Assembly: GCA_027486655.1 (NCBI GenBank) | Contig: JAIXOR010000034.1 | Coordinates: 1-64,000, forward strand | Origin: Verrucomicrobiaceae bacterium | Lineage (GTDB): Bacteria; Verrucomicrobiota; Verrucomicrobiia; Verrucomicrobiales; Akkermansiaceae | DNA length: 64,000 nucleotides | Direction of reading: 5' to 3' | Shown: piece by piece, positions 1 to 9,683 of the stretch | How the letters are laid out: every line of letters begins with the position of its first letter | Numbering within the stretch: the first letter of the stretch is position 1 | The notes under the pieces: model-generated | What the model saw: only the letters and a program-made list of their open reading frames with translations | What the model was told of the DNA's origin: nothing | Database searches by the model: none | Translations under genes and position numbers: made by a program

Positions 1-102
1 CCCCAGAACAAAGCGCCGGTCCACCACGCGCGAAATGCAGTGGTAGAACACCGGCTTGTGCCCGGAATGCCGCCAAGTAGCCAGCCAACGCGCTTTCCTC
101 AT
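1..102 (-). CDS. REP-associated tyrosine transposase (Y1 family), N-terminal fragment cut by window edge
   Basis: This gene is not in the ORF track because it runs off the window. Read on the minus strand from the ATG at 102 it gives about 34 residues, including HKPVFYHCISRVVDRRFVLG. That matches the start of Y1/TnpA_REP transposases, where a YHCISR-type segment precedes the metal-binding HUH region. An in-frame ATG nine codons further upstream (129) is possible. The HUH motif and catalytic Tyr would lie outside the window, so whether the gene is intact cannot be judged. Such proteins nick single-stranded hairpins and are often domesticated next to REP palindromes. Confidence 0.75.
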   Translation of the reverse strand, partial: MRKARWLATWRHSGHKPVFYHCISRVVDRRFVLG

Positions 103-145
103 GAGGCCCAAACCCTCACGCAAACCCATCGCACCTGGCAACTAT

Positions 146-165
146 AAAAGGACTGTCCCTTTATT
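146..165. repeat. Short imperfect palindrome just upstream of the Y1 transposase
   Basis: The sequence AAAGGACTGTCCCTTT is an inverted repeat with one bulged base, 17-44 bp upstream of the two possible transposase starts. TnpA_REP proteins recognise small hairpins near their own genes, so this is a candidate element end or REP-like hairpin. It could instead be a weak terminator for the efflux operon that ends at 199. Only one copy was noticed in the window. Confidence 0.35.
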
Positions 166-198
166 TGTTGTCGCCGACGGATGGTTCTGGGGGAGGGC

Positions 199-1599
199 TT
201 ATTTTCCGGACCAGCCGCCGCCGAGGGCTTTGGCGAGGGCGGCGAGGGTGATTCGTTGTTGGGAATCGATTTGGGCGAGGACGAGTTGGACGCGGAGGAC
301 GGTGCGGTCGGCTTCGACGACTTCGAGGTAGGAGCTGAGGCCTTTTTCGAAGCGTTCGAGAGCGATGCGGCGGGTGTCGCGTGCGGAACCGAGTGCGGCG
401 TCCAGGGATTGTTTGGAACGGGCGAGGCCTTGCAGGTCGGTGATGGCATCCTCGACCTCGCGAAGAGCGGTGAGCAGCGCGGTTTTGTATTGGGCAAGGG
501 ACTCGTCCCTGCGACTGACCGCCGCATCGAAGTTGGCGCGGTTGGATCCTCCGTCGAAGAGGGGTGCGGCGACGCCGGCGCCGAGGGATAGCACCCGGTT
601 TTCCCAGTCGAGGAAACGTTTGACGTCCATCGATTCGAATCCGGCCCCGGCATTGAGGCTGAAGCTAGGGTAAAAGGCGGCTTCCGCGACGCCGATGCGG
701 GCGTTGGCGGCGCGCAGTTGTTGTTCGGCCGCGCGGACATCCGGGCGGCGTGCGAGGACCTCGGCGGGGAGTCCCGGGCGGATGCTGGGGACGGACGGGG
801 TCTTGCCGCCGCGTGGCATGGAGAAATCGGAGGGTCTGCTGCCGCAGAGGACGGCCAGTGCGTGTTCGGCGGATCCGCGTTGGCGCTGGACGACGGCGAG
901 GTCGTTGCGTGCGAGTTCCAGCTCGGTGCGGGCCTGGCTGGTGGTGAGGCCGTTGGTCAATCCCGCGTCCGCCTTGCTGGTCTGGATTTCGAGGGTTTCC
1001 TGGCGGCTGGTGATGGTTTCCTCGATGATCTGTTGCTGATCATCGAGGCCACGGAGGAGGAAGAACTGGCGGGCCACTTCGGTGGCGATGCCGAGGCGCT
1101 GGGCGTCCAAGAGGGCTGCCGCCGCATCGGCCTCGGCGGATGAGGCTTCGAGCAGGCGCTTGTTGCGGCCCCAGAGGTCGGGATCGTAGGCGAGGTCGAA
1201 GGTGCCGCGGTAGCGCTGGTTCTCCAGATTTACGGAAACCCCGGGAGGGAGGTTCTCTGTGGTGGCGTCGTTCGAAGCGCGGGCGATTCCGGCGCTGCCC
1301 TGGAGGTCCAGGGTGGGGAAGAGGCGGGCGCGGTCGAGGCCGACGAGTGCGCGTGCGGTGTCGAGACGGGCCTTGGCCGCGGCGAGGTCGGTATTGGCGG
1401 CGAGGGCGCGCTCGACGAGGCGGTTGAGTTGCGCGTCATTGAAAAGCCGCCACCACGCGTCGGGGAGGCGAGCTCCGGGTGAGGGGGTGGTTTCCTTCCA
1501 TTGGTCCCTGCCACCCAGCGATGGAAGTTGGAAATCCGGGCCGAGGGTGCAGGAAGCGAGAAGGATGGCCGCGGCCGGAGTGAGGAGTCGGAGTGTCAT
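199..1599 (-). CDS. NodT-type outer membrane efflux lipoprotein (TolC/OEP family)
   Basis: This 466-residue protein is the outer-membrane channel of a tripartite exporter. The N-terminus has a lipoprotein signal with lipobox LASC, so Cys16 is the expected lipidated residue and the protein is anchored in the outer membrane. Next comes CTLGPDFQLP, typical of the NodT subfamily. Two OEP repeats follow (roughly residues 60-250 and 265-455), rich in alanine coiled-coil segments, with LPAEVLARRPDVRAAEQQLRAANARIG being the usual junction motif. Length is normal for the family. It is the last gene of the 5121-199 operon, starting 3 bp after the NUDIX gene. The partner is expected to be the membrane-fusion protein two genes upstream; the cargo is unknown. 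Confidence 0.93.
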   Translation of the reverse strand: MTLRLLTPAAAILLASCTLGPDFQLPSLGGRDQWKETTPSPGARLPDAWWRLFNDAQLNRLVERALAANTDLAAAKARLDTARALVGLDRARLFPTLDLQGSAGIARASNDATTENLPPGVSVNLENQRYRGTFDLAYDPDLWGRNKRLLEASSAEADAAAALLDAQRLGIATEVARQFFLLRGLDDQQQIIEETITSRQETLEIQTSKADAGLTNGLTTSQARTELELARNDLAVVQRQRGSAEHALAVLCGSRPSDFSMPRGGKTPSVPSIRPGLPAEVLARRPDVRAAEQQLRAANARIGVAEAAFYPSFSLNAGAGFESMDVKRFLDWENRVLSLGAGVAAPLFDGGSNRANFDAAVSRRDESLAQYKTALLTALREVEDAITDLQGLARSKQSLDAALGSARDTRRIALERFEKGLSSYLEVVEADRTVLRVQLVLAQIDSQQRITLAALAKALGGGWSGK

Positions 1600-1602
1600 G
1601 GC

Positions 1603-2229
1603 TCAGTCGAAAGCGGTGGGGAGCGAGGGATCGGCGGCATGGCGCCAGGCGAGGTCGAGATACTGTCTGCCGGAGCGGTGAGGGCACAAGGGCGGGATTT
1701 CCCCGGGGCCGAACCAGGCGGCTCCGGTGGTTTCGTGGCTGGTGGTGAGGACACCGCCGGTGAGCTTGCACAGGAAAACGAGCCGATAGACATGCTCGGG
1801 CTGCGGTGGATGGTTGTGGCGGTCCTTGTCGAGGCAGGCGATGAGTTTGAGGACCTCGACCTCGATGCCGGATTCCTCGAGGACTTCCTTCACCGTGTTT
1901 TCCGCAGGTGTTAGATTCTGGTCCGCCCAGCCGCCGGGCAGGGTCCACATGCCGGTGGAGGCCTCGCGCACGAGGAGGATGCGGTTATGACCGTCGAACA
2001 CGGCCCCGCGCACGTCGACCTTGGGGGTGGCGTAGCCGAACTCCATGGGCCACTTGAATCCGGGCGCGGCGGAGGCGAGTGGAAGGGACGAGAGTTCGTG
2101 GAGGCGCTCGTATCGTTCGCGGTCGAAGGGGCTTTCGCTGTATCGGAGTCCCGCTTCGGAGAGCGCCTTGAGTTCGCGGCTGAAGGAGATCCAGTCGAGA
2201 CCAGGGCCGGATGTCGGTGGATGGTTCAT
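1603..2229 (-). CDS. NUDIX hydrolase with Nudix_N_2-type N-terminal domain
   Basis: A 208-residue cytoplasmic NUDIX protein. Residues 1-65 form the small helical N-terminal domain typical of YjhB-like proteins (ADP-ribose or nucleoside-diphosphate-linked substrates). The catalytic domain follows, with the Nudix box around GGWADQNLTPAENTVKEVLEESGIEV. The REUXEEXGU core is present as KEVLEESGI, so the metal-binding glutamates are kept, while the early Glu of the classical box is replaced, as also happens in YjhB relatives. The gene overlaps the membrane-fusion gene by 4 bp (ATGA) and lies 3 bp before the outer-membrane gene, so it is embedded in an export operon with no obvious mechanistic link. 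Substrate cannot be deduced. Confidence 0.9.
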   Translation of the reverse strand: MNHPPTSGPGLDWISFSRELKALSEAGLRYSESPFDRERYERLHELSSLPLASAAPGFKWPMEFGYATPKVDVRGAVFDGHNRILLVREASTGMWTLPGGWADQNLTPAENTVKEVLEESGIEVEVLKLIACLDKDRHNHPPQPEHVYRLVFLCKLTGGVLTTSHETTGAAWFGPGEIPPLCPHRSGRQYLDLAWRHAADPSLPTAFD

Positions 2230-3182
2230 GGCTCCGGGGCTTCGATGAACACATCGACCTGCTGGCCGACGTACACGGGCGGATCCTGCGGCCGGTTGAA
2301 GGAGAAAATGACCTGCAGCACCCGGGTGTCGACCCGCTCGGTGGAAGATCCCGTAAGTGAGACCTTGGGAATGATGTAGGGTTCCACCCGGACGAATTCG
2401 AGAGGGAACTTCACATTCGGATCGCCCTTGAGGCTGGCGGTTCCTTTCTGCCCGGCGCGGATGCGGGTGGCGTTTTGTTCATCGACGTCGGCGCGGACTT
2501 GCAGGCGCTGGATATCGCCAAGGATCATCGCGGGGGATTTGGGAAGAGTGGCGGCGTATTCGCCCACGCGGAGGTTCACCTGGATGATGGATCCATCGCG
2601 AGGGGCGCGGATGGTAAGGCGGTCGATGAGAAGGCGCAGGCTCTCAAGCTCGCTTGCGGTGGCGGCGAGTTCGGCGGTGGCGGAACTGAGTTGAGCTTCG
2701 GCGACGGAGACGTCCTGGCGGCGGTTGTCGATGTCATCGACGCTGACGGCGCGCGGGTCGCTGACGGCGTTGAGGCGCGAGAGCTGGGATTTGACCTTGG
2801 CAAGCTGCGCCTCCGCGACCTGGACCTTGGACTTGGCCACCGACTGCCGGGCGAGTGTGGTGATTTCCTGGGAGCGGAGGTCGCGATCATCGAGGCGGAA
2901 GAGGATATCGCCTTGTTTCACGGTGTCGTTGACCTTCACCCCGAGCTCGGCGACCAGGCCGGGCTGAGGCACGCCGATGGCGACGTTCTCACTGAGCGCC
3001 TCGATGATGCCGGTGGCGGAGACTGCGTGCACGTAGGGTTTCGGGGCGGGCGGCACGGGTGGGTCTCCCGGGGGCGGCATGGCGCGCTCCGCCTGGATGC
3101 GGGTGATGGTGAGGATGCCAAGCACGCCGGCGATGGCCAGGGCGATGGTGGCGAAGCGGGACACGAGCGAGATGAATTTCAT
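2226..3182 (-). CDS. ABC exporter periplasmic membrane-fusion protein (HlyD/DevB-like)
   Basis: A 318-residue periplasmic adaptor. Residues 10-30 form one N-terminal membrane anchor. A biotinyl/lipoyl-like half motif lies near residues 60-100 (GVPQPGLVAELGVKVNDTVKQGDILFRLDDRDL). A heptad-rich alpha-hairpin spans about 105-190, and the second lipoyl half follows (LTIRAPRDGSIIQVNLRVGEYA). A beta-barrel domain ends the protein. This is the HlyD/DevB arrangement of adaptors that connect MacB/DevC-type permeases to a TolC channel. It lies 35 bp after the ATPase gene and overlaps the NUDIX start by 4 bp, so it belongs to the same transcript. Confidence 0.92.
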   Translation of the reverse strand: MKFISLVSRFATIALAIAGVLGILTITRIQAERAMPPPGDPPVPPAPKPYVHAVSATGIIEALSENVAIGVPQPGLVAELGVKVNDTVKQGDILFRLDDRDLRSQEITTLARQSVAKSKVQVAEAQLAKVKSQLSRLNAVSDPRAVSVDDIDNRRQDVSVAEAQLSSATAELAATASELESLRLLIDRLTIRAPRDGSIIQVNLRVGEYAATLPKSPAMILGDIQRLQVRADVDEQNATRIRAGQKGTASLKGDPNVKFPLEFVRVEPYIIPKVSLTGSSTERVDTRVLQVIFSFNRPQDPPVYVGQQVDVFIEAPEP

Positions 3183-3217
3183 GGAGGTGTGGGTTCGCGG
3201 GTTGCCGGAGGCTGTCC

Positions 3218-3960
<743 letters not shown>

Positions 3961-3964
<4 letters not shown>

Positions 3965-5121
3965 GCGCGGAAGACCATGGCGGGCTCGTAGAGGCTGAGG
4001 CGGATGATTCCCAACAGCGCGGCGATCATGCAGATGAACTGGATCACGCCGAATGCCACGACGGGAATGATCCATGGCATGACGAAGGGGGGTTGTTCGT
4101 TCTGGATGGCGAACCAGGCGAAGACCGAAGTGGCGAGCAGGCCGATGCCGAAGCCGATGAGCCCGACGACGGATGACTGGATGAGGAGCATGATGCTGAG
4201 CCTGAAGTTGGTCATGCCCATGGCCTTGAGCGCGCCGAGGTGCTTCAGGTTGTCCAGGACAAAGGCGTAGAAGGTCTGGCAGGCGATGGCGATCCCGACG
4301 ATGAATCCGATGACCACGGTGGTGCCGAACGAGATGGGGATGCCCGTGTTGCGCACGTACCACCAGACGGTGGAGGTGTTGAAATCATCCGGGTTTTCCC
4401 CGAAACCGCGGTTGACGAAGGCGCGGAGTCCGGTCCTGCGGGTGATTTCCGCGGCGGCGGCGTCGGGTGTCATTCCCTCGACCGGGGCGGCGATGACCGC
4501 GGAGAGCATTTTGCGCGAGGCCGGGGTGTATTGAAGGGCGCGTTCGTAGGTCGTCCAAAGATAGGGCCCTCCGGTGAACGAGCGGACGGCCTTGCAGATA
4601 CCCACGACGCGGGCTTCGATGTCATTGATTTCAAAATGATCGCCGACGGTGATCGGGTTGGTTTTGTCCAGCGAGAGCCGTTCGACGGCGAGTTCGTCGA
4701 TGACGACGGTGTTGGGCAGCCGGAGGTCGGCGAGGTTTCCCTGGATCATGCGCATGGGCCCCCCGGCGAGGGATGCGGCGTCGATGCCGATGAGCTGCAC
4801 GGTCTTGAAACTGCCGTCCTCGATGCGCACCCGCTGGATGCCTGAGTAGAGCGGCATCGCCCATTTCACCGCGGAGACCGAGCGGACTCGGGAAACATCG
4901 GTGTCCCTGAGCGGGTTGGTTTCGTTCACTTGTTCGACGCGTTCCTCGACCACGTAAATGGGAGCGGCGACGTTCTTGAGGGTGGAGGTGGTCCAGGTCA
5001 TGAGCCCGCAGAACACGGAAGCCTGCTGGACGATCAGGAAGGTGGCGAAGAACAGCCCGGCGACGAGCATGAGGTACTTGGCCGTATCGCCGAAGAGCAT
5101 TTTGAGAGCGAGGCCGATCAT
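3961..5121 (-). CDS. ABC transporter permease (FtsX/DevC family)
   Basis: A 386-residue inner-membrane permease. One membrane segment lies at residues 15-35 (TAKYLMLVAGLFFATFLIV), a large periplasmic MacB-core-like domain covers about 40-255, and three C-terminal helices form the FtsX domain (VVIGFIVGIAIACQTFY, SSVVGLIGFGIGLLATSVFAW, IIPVVAFGVIQFICMIAALLG). The C-terminus YEPAMVFRA is typical of DevC-like permeases. The track begins at 5541, but the upstream 140 residues are proline/arginine-rich shadow sequence. The ATG at 5121 directly precedes the first helix. It is the first gene of the minus-strand operon that ends at 199. Confidence 0.92.
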
Positions 5122-5277
5122 GCGCGGTGGGGTGGGGCGGGGGGAGGGTAGCAGCGCCGGAGCAGCCCGCAATGCGCGAACCGTGCCACGGCGCAGATTT
5201 CCCGGGCGCGGTATGAAACGCCGCCTGCCCCGGCATTTGGGATTCCCCCGGACCGGTGGCGGGTGTAGGGGTGGATC

Positions 5278-5805
5278 ATGGGCTTGATCGAAACATGGTT
5301 GGTTTCCGAAGAAACGGGGAGGCCTTTTCACGGCTGTGTCCGCTGCAGGCTGCCCTTGTTGGAGATCGACCGCCCGTGGCTGGTGAACAAGGACTACTTT
5401 CGGGGTGAGTGTGTGCTGGAATACGCCGTCTGCCAGAAATGCCGGGGTGAGGTGTCCGCGGAGATTCCGGAGGTGACGAAGGCCGCGGTGCGCCAGTTTC
5501 TGGAAGCGGAAATCGATTGGCCGGCGCGTCTTGCCGAGCACCTCGGCGAGGGCGGGGAGGCTCTGAGGTTTTCACGTTGTGTCTCTTGCCTGCGGCCGCG
5601 TGAGGATCTGGATGGCTTCGCGCTATCCGGATTGTTCGATGCGGAAGGGCATGCGGTCCTGGGGCCGCTTCCCTTGCTCTTGTGCAGGGAGTGTTACGGC
5701 AGGATGACCTCCCTGCTGTGCGAGCGGAGCCGTGGGGTTTGGAGACGGTTTCTCGACGAAAACTTCGAGGGGCCCTTCGATCCCGACGATCTCGGCATCT
5801 TCTGA
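5278..5805 (+). CDS. Conserved Cys-rich protein with four CxxC pairs, function unknown
   Basis: A 175-residue soluble protein that I do not recognise. It has four CxxC pairs (residues 20-23, 52-55, 101-104 and 136-139). Pairs 1/2 and 3/4 are spaced so that each could form one zinc ribbon, and the two halves look like a duplicated zinc-binding knuckle. No signal peptide or membrane segment is seen. It starts 156 bp from the divergent export operon and ends 11 bp before the convergent PLP-enzyme gene, so it is probably transcribed alone. Codon use matches its neighbours. A structural zinc protein or a DNA/RNA-associated factor are possible; neither is shown. Confidence 0.72.
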   Translation: MGLIETWLVSEETGRPFHGCVRCRLPLLEIDRPWLVNKDYFRGECVLEYAVCQKCRGEVSAEIPEVTKAAVRQFLEAEIDWPARLAEHLGEGGEALRFSRCVSCLRPREDLDGFALSGLFDAEGHAVLGPLPLLLCRECYGRMTSLLCERSRGVWRRFLDENFEGPFDPDDLGIF

Positions 5806-5816
5806 ACGCCTGGCGA

Positions 5817-7340
5817 TCAGCCGAGGGCCAGAGCCTCTTCGAATGCCGCCTGGAGTGTGGAGAAGGACTCCAGCCCGCAGGACACGCGCAGCAGGTGGGA
5901 TGGCACGCCGCAGCCTTCGGCCCACTCGAGCTCCGGGTAGTGCGCGAGCATGGTGTATGGGCAGACCAGTGTGAAGGGCGTGCCGAAACTGGGGCCCTTG
6001 CTCACCTTCAGCGCGTCATACACCTTGGCGGTTTTCTTCGGATTCTTGAGGACAAACGACAGCAAACCGCCATAGCCGCCGTTTTTGCGGCGCACGGCAT
6101 CGTAGTTTTCCCGGCAGACCAGGGACGGATGCCACACCTGCGCGACAGCCGGCTGCTCCGCGAGCCACGAAGCAAGCTCGATGCCGTTGGCGTTGACGGT
6201 TTTCATCCGCTTGGAATAGCCCTTGAGATTCGAGAGAAGCACCTCCGCATCAGCGATGTAAAGCGGCGCGCAATCCGCGGCATCGGCTGCGAGCGATTCA
6301 CACAGCGCAGCGGCCAGCGGGGAATCCGAGCGCACGGCGGCCATGCCGGCCATCACATCGCCTTCGCCCGAGACCCATTTTGTGAGACTGCCGGTGACCA
6401 CATCCGCAAATCTCAGTGCCTCGACGTTCAGAGGGCCTGCCGCCGAATCGTCGACCACAAGCGGCGTGGATCCCTCGGCACAGGCCTGGGCCACCCGTGC
6501 CAGATCCACGGTGCGCAGCAGCGGATTGCTCGGCACCTCGGTGAAGACCCCGGCAAACTCGCCCTGGCGGATGCGTTTGAGCGCCTCATCGAACGACTCG
6601 CCGCTGGCTTCATTCAGATAGACCACGCCGTGTCCGAAGAATTCCTGCACTTTCAGGCAGTCCACATAGGGAAACTCCAGTTGCAGCGTCTTCTTGCCCT
6701 TCATCAGGCCGGGCAGCGCGCGCAGCACCGAGGTGACCGCCGCCATGCCCGAGGAGAAAACAAACGTGTGATCCGGCTCCGAGCCGGTGAACTTGGCGAC
6801 GGCGCGCGCGATCAGGTGCGATTTCGAACCCTCGCGCGGCTTGCCATCGAGGAAATCCTGCGCCTGCCGGCTGCTCACCACCTCACCGGAGAAGCGCCAG
6901 TAGTTGTTGGCCTCCGCTTTCGCCTTCGAGGGAACAATCAATGCCTGGAGCCCGTGGTAGCTGCTGATCCGCACGGCTGTCTCGGCGCGGCGCTCGACCC
7001 AGCGATGGGCGCGCTGCACCGAGGCGCGCGTGGGCAGAACGACCACATCCTCACTGTCCAACGCGGTTTCCGCCTTGGCATTGTCGAACAAGCGCTCGAC
7101 CGTCGGATGCTTGAAAAACCGTGGATACCCCATCCGCATGCGCTTCAACACCTTGTCGCGGCCTTCTTCATAACCGATCACCGAGTCCCACGTCGGAAGG
7201 CACACCGAGCACGCGTGCGGAGAATCCGGGAGAGGTATCCCCAGATCCTTTTCCTGCCATGCCGGCTGGGCTGATAGGTCGCGCGTCACGGCCCCCTCCA
7301 TGACTCGCGGCCGGACTTTGGGCAAGCCGGATCGACTCAT
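5817..7340 (-). CDS. Cys/Met-metabolism PLP-dependent enzyme (cystathionine gamma-synthase-like)
   Basis: A protein of about 507 residues in the trans-sulfuration fold-type I family, predicted to join an activated homoserine to cysteine or another thiol. The N-terminal block CSVCLPTWDSVIGYEEG...RMGYPRFFKHPTVERL resembles the long eukaryote-like cystathionine gamma-synthases rather than short MetB. The PLP lysine is in TGSLTKWVSGEGDVMAG, where the family's usual His (GHxD) is Glu. Further markers are FSSGMAAVTSVLRAL (phosphate loop) and VVDDSAAGPLNVEAL (ring-stacking and Asp region). The track uses a GTG at 7352; the ATG at 7340 is preferred because GGGTGGCAGG lies just before it. No sulfur-metabolism gene is adjacent. 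Confidence 0.82.
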   Translation of the reverse strand: MSRSGLPKVRPRVMEGAVTRDLSAQPAWQEKDLGIPLPDSPHACSVCLPTWDSVIGYEEGRDKVLKRMRMGYPRFFKHPTVERLFDNAKAETALDSEDVVVLPTRASVQRAHRWVERRAETAVRISSYHGLQALIVPSKAKAEANNYWRFSGEVVSSRQAQDFLDGKPREGSKSHLIARAVAKFTGSEPDHTFVFSSGMAAVTSVLRALPGLMKGKKTLQLEFPYVDCLKVQEFFGHGVVYLNEASGESFDEALKRIRQGEFAGVFTEVPSNPLLRTVDLARVAQACAEGSTPLVVDDSAAGPLNVEALRFADVVTGSLTKWVSGEGDVMAGMAAVRSDSPLAAALCESLAADAADCAPLYIADAEVLLSNLKGYSKRMKTVNANGIELASWLAEQPAVAQVWHPSLVCRENYDAVRRKNGGYGGLLSFVLKNPKKTAKVYDALKVSKGPSFGTPFTLVCPYTMLAHYPELEWAEGCGVPSHLLRVSCGLESFSTLQAAFEEALALG

Positions 7341-7545
7341 CGAGCCTGCCACCCCTGTTCCATCCCGCCGATGACTTCGCGTTTTTTGCCGTGTGATGCA
7401 TCTATCTCATTGATTTCCAATCAAATCCACACTCGACGAACCAACGCCCATCTTGCATCGATCCCGTTTCGGCGGCACCAGGAACCCGGAAATCGGATGA
7501 TAAATCCGGCCATCCACCTGGGTTTCATGGGGACTCGCACCACCC

Positions 7546-8319
7546 ATGAAGCGCATCCTGCCGATTCTCACCTCGCTCGTCGGCCTGATCGCCGTGTTCT
7601 TCTGGGTCCTTCAGCCATCCTGGAAAACCCGCTCATCCCCGGCGTCCCCGCCGCCGCTTGTTCCCGCATCCGCGCCGGAATACGAATACCGCGAAGCGTC
7701 TCCCGACGGCATCGGGAAGTTCTTTCTGGGCCGGGAAATCTCGAAGGTCATGGGCCACTCCGGAATCACCTGGCTCGAACGTGATCAACGCGAGGCCGAG
7801 GAAGCACCCACCCGCGCCATCGCCGCGCTCGACCTGCCGCCGGAGACGGTCATCGCCGACATCGGCGCAGGATCCGGATACTACGCGCTGCGCATCGCCC
7901 CGCGCATCCCGCTGGGACGAGTCGTGGCGGTCGATATCCAAAAGGAAATGATTGATTTCCTCTCACTTCGGTCCCGGCAACTCGGCATCTCCAACATCCA
8001 GACGCACCTCGGCGCAGTGGATGATCTCAAGCTCCCGCCCTCCACACTCGACGCGGCGCTTCTCGTGGATGCCTATCACGAGTTTTCCCATCCGCGTGAA
8101 ATGCTTGAGTCCCTCCACCGCGCGCTGAAACCCGGCGGCCGGGTCTTCCTTCTCGAGTTCCGCGGCGAGGATCCGCGCGTGCCGATCAAGCCGCTCCACA
8201 AGATGACGGTCGATCAGGCCCGCCGCGAGTTCGAGGCCTGCGGCTTCCACTTCGCCGAAAACCGCCGCCACCTGCCGTGGCAGCACCTTCTTGTGTTTCG
8301 CAAGCCCTCCGCGCCCTGA
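7546..8319 (+). CDS. Membrane-anchored class I SAM-dependent methyltransferase
   Basis: A 257-residue protein. An N-terminal hydrophobic segment (residues 4-24, ILPILTSLVGLIAVFFWVLQP) is a signal anchor. A Methyltransf_11/31-type domain follows from about residue 95: motif I is VIADIGAGSGYYALRIAP, the acidic residue binding the SAM ribose is in VVAVDIQKEM, and the motif IV region is LDAALLVDAYHEFSHP. The lead-in GREISKVMGHSGITWLERDQREAEE is common in exported methyltransferases of Planctomycetota and Verrucomicrobiota. The catalytic part would face the periplasm if the anchor is not cleaved, which is odd for an enzyme using SAM. Substrate unknown. It is divergent from the PLP enzyme across 205 bp. 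Confidence 0.85.
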   Translation: MKRILPILTSLVGLIAVFFWVLQPSWKTRSSPASPPPLVPASAPEYEYREASPDGIGKFFLGREISKVMGHSGITWLERDQREAEEAPTRAIAALDLPPETVIADIGAGSGYYALRIAPRIPLGRVVAVDIQKEMIDFLSLRSRQLGISNIQTHLGAVDDLKLPPSTLDAALLVDAYHEFSHPREMLESLHRALKPGGRVFLLEFRGEDPRVPIKPLHKMTVDQARREFEACGFHFAENRRHLPWQHLLVFRKPSAP

Positions 8320-8868
8320 TTCACCCGGTGTCGAATCCTGACAGGCAGCGCCATGCACACGGCCCGATTGGATCGACCGCGTCCGCTCCCGCCGCATCAC
8401 CCCTCCCGGCCAATCCCTCCGCTAGGACAGGACCGGGAAAATCCTGCCAATCTCCAAACCACCCGGTGAAGCCTCCTCCCCGGCCTTCCGCTACTGGAGA
8501 CCCTTGGCCGGCAAAGCCGCCTTCTATCAATTCCGCTACGACGATCTTCTCATCGACCTGAGCCAAGCCACCCACCCTTAACCCTCCCACACATGCCTGC
8601 CACCGCAGATTGGTGCCTCGTTGATCCAAAACGTAGCGACCGTTCGATGAACCGCCACGCCAATGAACCGCAGTTCATGGTGAATGGTGACGTCTACCCA
8701 CTCCTCACTCAGACGGATCACTGCTCACCGAGCACTCGGCAATACTCCGCTCGGTCTTTAAAGTGCTGACATCCAGGGTCTTGAGAAATCATGCCGTGAA
8801 CAACAAGCCCGGTTGACGGAATTTCAGTTCTTGTTAGCACGAGGCTGATCGACTACGATTCGGCAGGG
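8320..8868. other. 549-bp gap without a convincing gene
   Basis: No open frame here has family features. A plus-strand stretch ending at the TAA at 8579-8581 reads GKAAFYQFRYDDLLIDLSQ, which looks protein-like but has no start or recognisable domain, so it may be the tail of a lost gene. A perfect 6-bp hairpin (ATGAAC-CGCA-GTTCAT, 8663-8678) is present. TTGACG at 8813 with TAGCAC 16 bp later is a weak sigma-70-like promoter candidate for the gene at 8869. Base composition is less GC-rich towards the right end. Confidence 0.4.
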
Positions 8869-9327
8869 ATGAAGAGGAAGATTGCATTGACCATGCTCGT
8901 TCTGGCGACGACTGCGATTGTTGCCATTATCTCACGTCCTGCCGCCCAAGAGGACGCTTCGAAAGTCATCTGTGTAATTGCGATGGCGCAAAGCGACTTC
9001 CAGAAGCTTGTGAGGTCGGACATTCGATATTCCATGGTGAAGGTCGAGCCAATCGGCAAGTCTGGACGTTTCAGTGTCAGCGCAACTGGCGCAACAAAGG
9101 CGATCGCCGAGAAGAATCTTGAAGCTTCGATTCGCTCACTTGTGGATTGGGGTTACACATGGCAGGTAAAGCGGTGTTCCAAGCAGGAGTTGGCCGAGAT
9201 CAACCTCGCTGGTGCCGTTCAGGATTCCGCCCCCCGGGACAGACCTGGAAGGTGGTCGAATGCGCTCAATCAACTTTATGGACCTTTTCGTGATACTTTC
9301 GACCTTAGACTCAAAAAAGAAAACTGA
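8869..9327 (+). CDS. Small exported or membrane-anchored protein, function unknown
   Basis: A 152-residue protein with an N-terminal signal or anchor (MKRKIALTMLVLATTAIVAIIS) followed by a charged, mostly soluble domain (SDIRYSMVKVEPIGKSGRFSVSATG...RSLVDWGYTWQVKRCSKQEL). I recognise no family. Codon use is more A/T-rich than in the surrounding genes, and it sits between two degraded stretches, so it may be a recent or decaying acquisition. It ends one base before the remnant of an SRPBCC gene. Confidence 0.55.
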   Translation: MKRKIALTMLVLATTAIVAIISRPAAQEDASKVICVIAMAQSDFQKLVRSDIRYSMVKVEPIGKSGRFSVSATGATKAIAEKNLEASIRSLVDWGYTWQVKRCSKQELAEINLAGAVQDSAPRDRPGRWSNALNQLYGPFRDTFDLRLKKEN

Positions 9328-9683
9328 CATCAAGGAGCCATTCGTGATTGTGTGTTTTCCACCGGGAGCTTCGTGGAGCCAATCACGGAGTGGGATGCTC
9401 CTAACCGATTTTCCTTTGACGTGACCGAGAATCCCCCACCCATGAACGAGCTTTCCCTTTACAAGGATTTACAAGCTCCACATCTGCATGGACACATGGT
9501 GTCGGAGAGAGGAAACTTCGAATTGCTAAGCAGGGCGATCAGATTCTGCTAGAAGTTACTACATGGTGTTCCCACAGCATTTCACCGGAGTTCCACTGGT
9601 GGATGGTTTCCGATGAGATCATCCATCGCATCCATCTTCGAGTCCTGATTCACCTCAAGCACCACACCGGAAAGAATCGCTGA
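9328..9683 (+). pseudogene. SRPBCC/polyketide-cyclase-like protein, 5'-truncated and frameshifted remnant
   Basis: The plus strand from 9328 reads GAIRDCVFSTGSFVEPITEW, then FSFDVTENPPPMNELS and APHLHGHMVSERGNFELL. This is the conserved C-terminal half of a family of membrane-associated SRPBCC proteins. The frame breaks near 9525; the next frame continues QILLEVTTWCSHSISPEF and DEIIHRIHLRVLIHLKHH to a TGA at 9683, matching the family's closing segment (DxIIHxIHxRVLxH). The N-terminal half is missing, because the preceding gene's stop codon directly abuts the remnant. I therefore call it a pseudogene; a sequencing error could explain the frameshift but not the missing 5' half. Confidence 0.72.

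Noticed and set aside
5682-7274. 530-residue plus-strand ORF
   Set aside because: Antisense to the cystathionine gamma-synthase-like gene, which has full family motifs.
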